Source: Deltaproteobacteria bacterium
Lineage (GTDB): Bacteria; Desulfobacterota; Desulfarculia; Adiutricales; Adiutricaceae
Assembly (NCBI GenBank): GCA_031273455.1
Contig: JAISRZ010000096.1
Coordinates: 39,690-103,689, forward strand
DNA length: 64,000 bases
Direction of reading: 5' to 3'
The notes beneath the pieces were generated by a model, which was given only the letters and a program-made list of their open reading frames with translations, was not told the origin of the DNA and did not search any database. The position numbers and the translations under genes were made by a program. Position 1 is the stretch's first letter; each line of letters starts with the position of its first letter. Below are positions 42,878-50,310 of this stretch, one piece after another.

Positions 42878-43921
42878 TTATAACTTACCGTTTAATAGGT
42901 CGCTAACCACCCGGGCCGCGTAATCGACCACCGGGACAATCTCCGAGTAGTTAAGCCGCCGAGGGCCAATGACCCCTAAAGCCCCGGCCCTTTTGTCGCC
43001 GCTAAAGTAGGGGGAGGCCACTAAGGCCAAGGCGTCGGCTTTCTGGCCCGAGGGGCCAAAAACCACCTGGGTTCGGCCAGCCCCAGTTATCTCGTCCAGA
43101 AGCTCCACTAAGCGCCGCTTATTCTCAAAGGCCAAAAATAAGGCCCGTAAAGTCTCGGCCGCGGCTAAATCGGGATGCTCCAATAACCGGCCCCGGCCCT
43201 CATCGTCTAAGAAGATGTCCCGGTCCTCGGCCTCTTCCTTAAGAGAAGTGGCCGCGACTAAGGCCCTAACTCGCGCGAAAAGCCGCTCAAACTCATGCCG
43301 CTCCCGACCCATGGCCAATAAGCCCAAGTCCCGGATCTCGGCTAAGGTGAAGGGCGGCTTTAAGTCCTCTAAGTAGACGTTGACTTCGCTCAGTTGATCC
43401 TGGGTGTAATCCTCAGCGGGGTTTAACAACCGGTTATGGATAAGGCCATTTTCCGTGACCAAGACCGCTAAAACCTCCTTACGGCCCAAGCGGACAAAGT
43501 GGAGCCTTTTCAGCCACAACCGCTCAGCCCCCGGGGCCACGATGAGCCCCATTTGGGAGGTTAGATTGGATAACACCTTGGAGCAGAGGCTAAAGATGGA
43601 TTCCGCTTGATCCCGGCCGGCTAAACTTTCTTGGATAAGGCTTCTAGTCCTTTCAGGTAAAAAAACCTTATCCAAAAGATCGTCCACGTAGATCCGGAAC
43701 CCCTCTTCGGTCGGGGTCCGCCCGGCTGAGGTGTGCGGTTGGCGTAAAAGGCCTAAAGCCTCTAGCTCGGCTAAGACCTTTCTAACCGAGGCGGGAGATA
43801 AGCTAAACTGACCGGGCCGCGCCAAAGTGGCCGAAGCCACTGGCTCGCCGGTGCGGATGAACTCCTCCACCAAAGCGGCCAGGATCATTTTTTGGCGGTC
43901 ATTATTTAGCTCGGTCATCAT
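42878..43921 (-). CDS. hrcA: Heat-inducible transcription repressor HrcA
   Basis: A winged-helix DNA-binding domain (residues 1-75, L-S-P-A-S-V-R-K-V-L-A-E-L-E-A-L-G-L-L) with the signature P-H-T-S-A-G-R-T-P-T, then the GAF-like domain with V-F-G-P-S-G...S-P-Y-F-S and G-V-I-G-P-R-R-L-N-Y-S. It represses the operon of which it is the first gene, and GroEL normally keeps it active. A two-part palindrome upstream may be its operator. The ATG is doubled (M-M), so the exact start is uncertain by one codon. Confidence 0.96.
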   Translation of the reverse strand: MMTELNNDRQKMILAALVEEFIRTGEPVASATLARPGQFSLSPASVRKVLAELEALGLLRQPHTSAGRTPTEEGFRIYVDDLLDKVFLPERTRSLIQESLAGRDQAESIFSLCSKVLSNLTSQMGLIVAPGAERLWLKRLHFVRLGRKEVLAVLVTENGLIHNRLLNPAEDYTQDQLSEVNVYLEDLKPPFTLAEIRDLGLLAMGRERHEFERLFARVRALVAATSLKEEAEDRDIFLDDEGRGRLLEHPDLAAAETLRALFLAFENKRRLVELLDEITGAGRTQVVFGPSGQKADALALVASPYFSGDKRAGALGVIGPRRLNYSEIVPVVDYAARVVSDLLNGKL

Positions 43922-44000
43922 TTAACTCGGGGAAGGCCAGAAAACCTTTTACTGCGCTAGCCGACTCTTTGGAAAAAGAAATGGGCCTCGCGTGATAAAT

Positions 44001-44030
44001 TAAGCGCTTAATCCCTAATGTCAAGCGCTT
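44001..44030 (-). promoter_or_regulatory. Candidate HrcA operator overlapping the hrcA promoter
   Basis: The palindrome aagcgctt occurs at 44002-44009 and 44023-44030, centres 21 bases apart (two helical turns). A -35 ttgaca (minus) sits between them, next to the second copy. The spacing is CIRCE-like, but the sequence is not the classical ttagcactc/gagtgctaa. It lies about 85 bases upstream of hrcA. Confidence 0.5.
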
Positions 44031-44084
44031 GTCCCCAATATCCCCTCTAGATCCTTTCGAAAACTCTAAATAATCTTTGGCCAA

Positions 44085-45046
44085 GCCCTTTAGTTAAGGT
44101 TATTTTTTGACCAAAATTTAGGGTTTATCGGCCTTTAATTATCTATTAAATCACTGTTTTTTAAGTTGTTAAAACAATAACGCTAGGTTTAAAGAGGGGC
44201 GATAAAAAGACTAGTCCATTAAAGAAGCGTTTTATTATCTTTATAATCTATTATGCAAATAATTTAGTTATTAATTTTCCTTTAAAAACGCTTGAAAATC
44301 CCTTAAAGACTCGATAAATACCCACCGGCTTAAACCGCTTCCTAACATCGGTTTTCCCTAGATCCGCCCGCCAAAGCCCCTAAATTAGCCTCATCTGGCC
44401 TTAGCCCCAAGGCCAGAGGCCAGGGGCTAAGATCTAAATTTATTAGTTAATTCCAGGCATTACTAAATTTTTCTGGACTTATTAATTTTTAATATCATAC
44501 TTATTTAGAAACGCTATTAAAGAAAAAGTAGACCAGTCAATCTTTTCCTCAAGGCTAAGGGGTATTTCCCTAAAGCCAAAAAAGATCCGGCTGGCGTTGA
44601 GCGACCTTAAGGCCGCTACCTTTCGTCAACCTTTAACCCGCGCCCAAGCCTAAGTTGGGGGGCGCCAAACGTCATTTCCTAGTGGAGTCAAGGTAACCCA
44701 TGAACTACACGTTTCTCCGAAACATCTCTAGGTGAGCTAAAAGGTGGGCCGAGGCTCGGCCCATATTAGGTTCGCTTACCCCCTTCGCGCGCGGGGGCGA
44801 TAGGTCGCGGCTTACGACCGGATCGATTTCATCGGTTAGGAACTCGTCTAACCTTCCGACTTCTCTCCGGCTGTTTAAGCGGGCCTTAGGAGACAACTTT
44901 AGGCCCGATCTGACGGTCGGCCAGGGTCGTTATAGCGCGTTACGGCCCAATAATTCGCTTTTTAAAGTTCGAGCGAGGGCTCCCGATCCGCCTTAAGGGG
45001 GCCATTTAGGCTCCTTAAGGAGCCCTCCGCCTCGGGAAGGATCCGC
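44085..45046. other. Gene-free region between hrcA and fdhF
   Basis: About 960 bases: the first half AT-rich, the second GC-rich. No gene or RNA is supported. I looked for a sigma54 -24/-12 element before fdhF and did not see a good match. A minus-strand frame at 44705-44896 lacks any protein-like feature. Confidence 0.5.
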
Positions 45047-47236
45047 ATGACTATCAAAAAAACCCAGACCACCTGCTGCTACTGTGGCGCTGGTTGTCAG
45101 CTTCTCTTCACCTCAGACGTCGAGGCCAATAAAATCCTCGATGTCCACCCCGTCCAAGGTCGGACCAATGACGACAAAGCCTGTCTAAAGGGCTGGTTCG
45201 GCTGGGACTTTCTCAACGACCCCCAGATACTCACCAAGCGACTTCGCGTCCCCTTAATCCGCCGCGGCGGCAAAGGCTCCCCCTTGGAGCCCGCCAGCTG
45301 GGAGGAGGCCATTAAGTTTGTGGCCGACAACCTGACCCAGATTAAGGAAAAATGGGGCCCCGACTCCATCATGGGCGCGGCTTCGGCCAGAGGTCCGGGG
45401 AATGAGCCCAACTACCTCATGCAGAAGTTTATGCGGGCCGGTGTGGGCACCAACAACATTGACCACTGCGCCCGCATCTGCCACGCCGCCTCGGTGGCCG
45501 GGTCCCGACAGACCATTGGCGAAGGGGCCATGTCCCTTTCCATACCCGAGATCGAGGACGCGGAGGTTATCTTTAACATTGGTTACAACGCCGCCGCCTC
45601 CCACCCAATTGTGGCCAGAAGGATTGTTAAGGCCAGTGAGAAAGGGGCCTTTATTATCTGCGCTGATCCACGGGTGACCGAGACGGCCCGGATCTCTAAC
45701 CTTCACCTGCAGTTAAAAGGCGGGACTAACCTGGCCCTAACCAACTCCCTGGCCTACGTCATCATTAACGAGGGTCTGTTGGATAAAGGGTTTATCCAAG
45801 ATCACGCCAAGGATTATGAGGCGTATCGGGATATCGTCCTGGAATACCCCCCGGAAAAGATTGGGCCCATCTGCGGTCTGGATCCGGACGACATTAAGCT
45901 CGCGGCCCGGCGGTACGCGGGAAGTTCACGCTCGGTCATCCTCTGGGGCATGGGGGTCACCCAGTTCTCCCAAGGGGTGGAAGTGGTCAAAAGCCTATGT
46001 AGCTTAGCCCTTTTAACTGGAAACTTTGGTCGTTTGAGCACCGGCACTGGCCCGGTTCGGGGTCAGAACAACGTTCAAGGGACCTGCGACATGGGCGTTT
46101 TACCGGATGTTTATCCGGGTTACCAATCGGTGACCGATCCCGAGGCCCGGGCCAAGTTCGCCAAGGCCTGGAAGGTTAAATCCTTACCTAGTGAGGTTGG
46201 GCTCCAGCTAACGCGGGTTCCGGAAAAGGTGGTTCATGAAAAGGATCCAGCCAAACGGATCCACGCCTACTACATCTTTGGCGAAGATCCGGCCCAATCC
46301 GACCCGGATCTGGCCGAGCTAAGGGAGACGCTTAAAGCCATCGACTTCGTGGTGGTCCAGGACATCTTCTTTAACAAAACGGCCCAATACGCCGACGCCA
46401 TCTTACCGGCCACCTCCTGGGGCGAGCATGAGGGCGTCTACACCTCTAGCGACCGGGGTTTTCAGCGGATCCGGAAGGTCCTGGAACCCCTGGGCGACGT
46501 TAAGGACGATAGCGACATCATCTGCCTAGTGTCCACGGCCATGGGTTACCCTATGAAGTACCAGAATTCCGAGGAGATCTGGAACGAGATGATCGATCTT
46601 TGCCCCAAGTTCACTGGGGCCACTTACGAGAAGATCGAGCGCCAAGGGAGCGTCCAATGGCCTTGCTACGATAAGGGCCCCGAGGATAAAGGGACCATGT
46701 TTCTCCATAAGGACGGCCAATTCGCCACCCCGGATGGCCGAGGGATCTTCAAAACCTCCCACTACCATCCGCCAACTGAGGTGGAAAACTCCGAGTACCC
46801 CTTAACCCTCTGCACCGTGAGGGAGGTGGGCCATTACTCGGCCCGGACCATGACCGGGAACTGCCGGGCCCTAAGGAACCTAGAGGATGAGCCGGGTTGG
46901 GTGGAAATGACCCCCAGCGACTGCCAAGCTTTAGGCGTGGCCTCGGGGGAGTTGGTTAAGGTGACCTCCAAGCGCGGCTCCATCATCACCCGGTGTCAAG
47001 AGACCGATCGGGTCAAACCCGGGGCGGTCTACATGACCTATCAGTGGTGGGTGGGGGCCTGCAATGAGCTGACCATCTCTTCTTTGGACCCAGCCAGCCG
47101 GACCCCGGAGTACAAGTATTGCGCGGCCCGGGTTGAGAAGATTAAAGACCAAAAGTGGGCTGAGGCTGAGATCGCCCGCGTTTACGCCGACCTTAGGTTG
47201 GCCATGGGCGTTGACCCCAAGGAGGCCCGATCGTGA
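45047..47236 (+). CDS. fdhF: Molybdenum formate dehydrogenase FdhF, cysteine form
   Basis: Matches E. coli FdhF along its length (729 versus 715 residues). The N-terminal [4Fe-4S] motif is C10-x2-C13-x3-C17...C46. The active site reads C141-A-R-I-C145, where E. coli has selenocysteine; the codon is TGC, so this is a cysteine enzyme. The molybdopterin-binding regions S-W-G-E-H-E-G-V-Y and M-T-Y-Q-W-W-V-G-A-C-N-E are present. There is no signal peptide, so it is cytosolic. It has a G-G-A-A-G-G site upstream. The stop overlaps the next gene's GTG start by four bases. It probably oxidises formate (or reduces CO2) with the ferredoxin-like subunit; a hydrogenase would be encoded elsewhere. Confidence 0.96.
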   Translation: MTIKKTQTTCCYCGAGCQLLFTSDVEANKILDVHPVQGRTNDDKACLKGWFGWDFLNDPQILTKRLRVPLIRRGGKGSPLEPASWEEAIKFVADNLTQIKEKWGPDSIMGAASARGPGNEPNYLMQKFMRAGVGTNNIDHCARICHAASVAGSRQTIGEGAMSLSIPEIEDAEVIFNIGYNAAASHPIVARRIVKASEKGAFIICADPRVTETARISNLHLQLKGGTNLALTNSLAYVIINEGLLDKGFIQDHAKDYEAYRDIVLEYPPEKIGPICGLDPDDIKLAARRYAGSSRSVILWGMGVTQFSQGVEVVKSLCSLALLTGNFGRLSTGTGPVRGQNNVQGTCDMGVLPDVYPGYQSVTDPEARAKFAKAWKVKSLPSEVGLQLTRVPEKVVHEKDPAKRIHAYYIFGEDPAQSDPDLAELRETLKAIDFVVVQDIFFNKTAQYADAILPATSWGEHEGVYTSSDRGFQRIRKVLEPLGDVKDDSDIICLVSTAMGYPMKYQNSEEIWNEMIDLCPKFTGATYEKIERQGSVQWPCYDKGPEDKGTMFLHKDGQFATPDGRGIFKTSHYHPPTEVENSEYPLTLCTVREVGHYSARTMTGNCRALRNLEDEPGWVEMTPSDCQALGVASGELVKVTSKRGSIITRCQETDRVKPGAVYMTYQWWVGACNELTISSLDPASRTPEYKYCAARVEKIKDQKWAEAEIARVYADLRLAMGVDPKEARS

Positions 47237-47751
47237 ACTCTTACGTTAGATCCAACCCCAAGCGCTGCATTGGCTGTCGAACCTGCCTTATTAGCTGCGT
47301 GGTGGCCCACTCGGATAAAAGCTTCTTTGAGCTGGACCCGGATGGCTACGCCTTTAACCCCCGACTCTTCATGGCTAAGACCACTTTAGTCACCACCCCG
47401 GTCCACTGCCGCCACTGCGAGAACCCGGCCTGTAAGGCCTCTTGTCTGTCCAAGGCCATCTCCGTGGTTGACAACCGGGTCTTGGTTGACGCCAAAAAGT
47501 GCATTGGCTGCAAAAACTGCGTGGCCGCCTGTCCTTTTGGGGCCATGGAAATCGTGGACACCGGCCGCTCCGCTCCGGATGGCCTACCCATCAAGGTGGC
47601 CTTAAAATGCGACCTATGCGAGGGCGTGGCCGACTCCCCAGCCTGCGTTAAGGTCTGCCTAACCGAGGCCCTGGAGCTGGTCACCGAAGGGGATCTAAAA
47701 AACGACCTAGCCGCTAAACGACGAGCCGCCGCCGTAGCCGCTCAAGCTTAA
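47233..47751 (+). CDS. HycB/HydN-like four-cluster ferredoxin subunit of formate dehydrogenase
   Basis: Four [4Fe-4S] motifs: C-I-G-C-R-T-C-x3-C, C-x-x-C-x-x-x-x-C-x-x-x-C (H-C-R-H-C-E-N-P-A-C), C-I-G-C-K-N-C-x3-C and C-D-L-C...C-x3-C. At 172 residues it has HycB/HydN size and carries electrons between FdhF and its partner. It starts with GTG inside the fdhF stop (ATGA-type overlap), so it is translationally coupled. The C-terminus is an Ala-rich basic tail. Confidence 0.92.
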   Translation: MNSYVRSNPKRCIGCRTCLISCVVAHSDKSFFELDPDGYAFNPRLFMAKTTLVTTPVHCRHCENPACKASCLSKAISVVDNRVLVDAKKCIGCKNCVAACPFGAMEIVDTGRSAPDGLPIKVALKCDLCEGVADSPACVKVCLTEALELVTEGDLKNDLAAKRRAAAVAAQA

Positions 47752-47762
47752 GACTTTAGCCT

Positions 47763-47795
47763 AACCGCCGCCCCTTAAAGGCGGCGGTTTTATTT
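47763..47795 (+). terminator. Terminator of the formate dehydrogenase operon
   Basis: aaccgccgcc and ggcggcggtt form a 10-base-pair stem with a seven-base loop followed by ttttattt. Confidence 0.88.
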
Positions 47796-48045
47796 GGGGG
47801 CTGGTTATTTATTAAGGATAAAAAGATCTTATTTACTTTGGCCAGAGGATAGCGCTATAATAATATAAGCGTTCCGATAATAGGTTGAGATTTGGGGGAA
47901 GATTTAAAGCTCTTCCTTATGGCCTTGGGTTTACGGTTAGTCTTTGGGAAAGCGATGGGCCTAAATAATTAAGGCCTTTAAAACTTTAACCTATGATTTT
48001 CTATAATTTATAGTGACTTCTATTTAACGCGAGGCGATAAAATCA

Positions 48046-49290
48046 ATGACCGATAAAATGGCGATTAACCCGGCCACCCTGAAGTGGGCCAGGGAGTATA
48101 ACTACTTTAAAATTGAGGAATGTTACCAGCGGTTTGGTCAAAAACAGTATGATGACTGGGAAAATGGCTTAGACGAGCCGACCTACGCTGAACTAAAAAA
48201 ATTAAGTGAGTTTTTCCATAAACCTATAGTGGTTTTCTTTTTTAATGACACCAAAGACCTTAAAGGAATGGAGTCAATATTTCCAATATTGGAGCTCTCT
48301 TCTTTCGAAAGCGCTTTTCCCGATATCGTGACTCTGGAATGGGGCCGGTCGCTCCAGCTTAACTTGGTGGAACTGAGCCAGTTGAGCCTGGAAGAGTTGG
48401 ACCCGGAAGATATGGACCTGGAACAGTTACGCCAAAAAGAAAGGAGCCTAATAGAAATAGATCAAGAAGAAATGGAGCTAGGTGAGTTAAGCCAAGGGTC
48501 GCGCCCCGCCGCCATCGCTAAAATTTCCGGTAATGGCTCCGATGTCCTTAAGACCGTCACCGAGTTCCGGGCGCTCCTCAAAGTAAGCCTTGCGGAACAA
48601 AATAATTTCCCGCCGCCCGAAGAGGCCTTTACCCGCTATCGGGCGGCCTTGGAGGCCATAGGGGTCACGGTTTTTAAAAACCCTTTCCAGAGTCGCTTGA
48701 TGGCCGGGTACGGTCTTTATGACCCCTTCTTTCCGGTCATCGTTGTCAATGACCGCCTAACTTACAGTCGGCAAATTTTCACTCTCTTCCATGTGATGTA
48801 TCACCTAATCAATAAGACTAATGGGATTGATTTTCTGATTGAGCCCGTTTTAACTAATTTAGACGATAAAATCCTGGAAAATGGCGCCCATGAATTCGCC
48901 GCCGCCTTCTTAGCCACTCAGGACGACTGTTTAGCCGGGTTTAAGGCGACCACGCTTAGAAACGCCTTTAAGTTAGCCCAAGAATTATCTAAAAACCGGG
49001 CCATATCCGCTGAGACGCTTTTAACGAAATTACTTTTTAACAATCTAATCGACCCGGAAATATACACTGAAGCCCGGGCCGCGCTTTATGAGGCCAATTT
49101 TAGCGATATAGAGAGCGACAGGGATTTCCCTAGCGCCCAATTAGCCTCTAAAGGACGACGCTATATTGAGCTGGCTTACCGCGCTTACTATCAACGTTTT
49201 ATCACTATTCACGATCTAGCCACTTATATGAATTTAAATCTGGCGGATCTTATCCAATTATCCAATGATTTTGGTTGGGGGCCACTTTAA
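48046..49290 (+). CDS. XRE - ImmA/IrrE-like protein with a disrupted zinc motif, module 2
   Basis: Similar to the module 3 protein from residue 1 (shared Y-A-E-L-K-K-L, K-P-I-x-V-F-F-F-N). The zinc motif that should read H-E-x-x-H is H249-V-M-Y-H253: the catalytic Glu is Val (GTG instead of GAG at 48793-48795). The surrounding L-F-H...Y-H-L-I and the later H-E-F-A-A-A-F-L block are kept. A Leu/Glu-rich insertion (about residues 110-150) is absent from module 3. Codon use is native-like, so this copy has been resident longer than the AT-rich ones. It could be a DNA-binding regulator or decoy without peptidase activity. Confidence 0.82.
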   Translation: MTDKMAINPATLKWAREYNYFKIEECYQRFGQKQYDDWENGLDEPTYAELKKLSEFFHKPIVVFFFNDTKDLKGMESIFPILELSSFESAFPDIVTLEWGRSLQLNLVELSQLSLEELDPEDMDLEQLRQKERSLIEIDQEEMELGELSQGSRPAAIAKISGNGSDVLKTVTEFRALLKVSLAEQNNFPPPEEAFTRYRAALEAIGVTVFKNPFQSRLMAGYGLYDPFFPVIVVNDRLTYSRQIFTLFHVMYHLINKTNGIDFLIEPVLTNLDDKILENGAHEFAAAFLATQDDCLAGFKATTLRNAFKLAQELSKNRAISAETLLTKLLFNNLIDPEIYTEARAALYEANFSDIESDRDFPSAQLASKGRRYIELAYRAYYQRFITIHDLATYMNLNLADLIQLSNDFGWGPL

Positions 49291-49865
49291 TGGACCAGAC
49301 TATTTTAGTTTTAGACACTGAGGTTTTTTTTACGAATATGCTGATCACGCCGATGGGGTTTTTCACGGAATTTTACGAGATTTGGTCCCAAGGATTTAAG
49401 GCGGGTTACCTCGTCTCCGTGGACGCGGTCTACGATGATCTCCAAAAATCACTCAACAATAATCGCCAAAGGTATCAATTACATTTAGATTGGCTATTAA
49501 AACATAAGAGCTCCTTCCAAGATATCACCGCCGAGGAAAGTCGGATTTTGCGATGGGCCTTGGCCGACCCGAAAAACCGGGCTCTTTTTCCGGAAACCCA
49601 ACTTTTAGCCGGTTGGCCCCAACCGAACGCCCTGGCCGTGGCCAAAGCCGCGAGCTTAAACGGCGTTATGGTCACGAACGCCCTTTATAAGGACGGTTAT
49701 GTCAATAATGTCATTGACCTATGCTTGTATTTAGATGTCCCTTATATTGATATATTTGACTTTAATAGGGCCTTATACTTTAACGTAGGTCAAAATAAAC
49801 CATTTTTCGAGACGGTCGAGGTTCAAAACGCTTCGCCCGTTAGAGCCTTACGGTTAGCCCATTAA
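49290..49865 (+). CDS. DUF4411 PIN-like protein with substituted acidic residues, module 2
   Basis: 191 residues, aligned without gaps to the module 3 protein for about 160 residues. The first acidic residue (D9) is kept. The position of the key Asp (D113 in module 3) is Asn113 in Q-P-N-A-L, and Glu130 is Asn130 in V-T-N-A-L. This suggests loss of metal-dependent nuclease activity. It overlaps the upstream stop by one base (TAATG), so it is translationally coupled to the ImmA/IrrE-like gene. An upstream in-frame TTG at 49275 is possible. Confidence 0.8.
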   Translation: MDQTILVLDTEVFFTNMLITPMGFFTEFYEIWSQGFKAGYLVSVDAVYDDLQKSLNNNRQRYQLHLDWLLKHKSSFQDITAEESRILRWALADPKNRALFPETQLLAGWPQPNALAVAKAASLNGVMVTNALYKDGYVNNVIDLCLYLDVPYIDIFDFNRALYFNVGQNKPFFETVEVQNASPVRALRLAH

Positions 49866-50310
49866 ACCCTGGCCAGTTAGTTAGGCTCAAAACGAACCTG
49901 GCGGGGGCCTTTTCGCTTGGCCTTGTATTTCTAATTTATAGATAATTAGTCAAAAACGATCTGACGGAGCCTAGCTTGTTGTGGACCGGGATCAGTGGAA
50001 AACCGCAGATCTGGACCAACTTCATAATAGGCTTAAACAACCTGCCTAAATGCTGACAACCTTCTTTACGGGTAAAAACTTCAGGTAAATTTTTGTTAAA
50101 ACAGACGGCAAATCTTGGTTGGATATTTTGTTCTTCTTTAACATAATTACATTTTATAATATAGTTATTTTACATAATTTTTGCTGACAAAGGAATTTTC
50201 CAGTTTTCCTTGACAAAGTCAATGACTGTTGATATAAACAAAATTATCTTTATCTTTAGTATTTATGCCAAAGGCCAGCTCAAGCGGCAGCTACGAGGTT
50301 ATCTTATAAA
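49866..50310. other. Gene-free stretch before the type III mod gene, containing the left 47-bp repeat
   Basis: About 445 bases. The only clear signal is the 47-bp repeat at 49914-49960. After it, AT-rich DNA with cttgacaaagtcaatgac and ttgatataaac near 50210-50240 could hold the promoter of the mod gene. Confidence 0.5.
49914..49960 (+). repeat. Left copy of a 47-bp direct repeat
   Basis: Matches 61139-61185 with about six differences, all outside a long identical block tttctaatttatagataat. The pair brackets 11.2 kb with the R-M locus, module 3 and the insertion sequence. Confidence 0.75.

Noticed and set aside
44705..44896. Minus-strand 63-codon frame
   Set aside because: No ribosome-binding site, no recognisable features and no conserved neighbour.
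45479..45481. Selenocysteine codon in formate dehydrogenase
   Set aside because: The codon at the active site is TGC, so it encodes cysteine; no in-frame TGA is present before the real stop.
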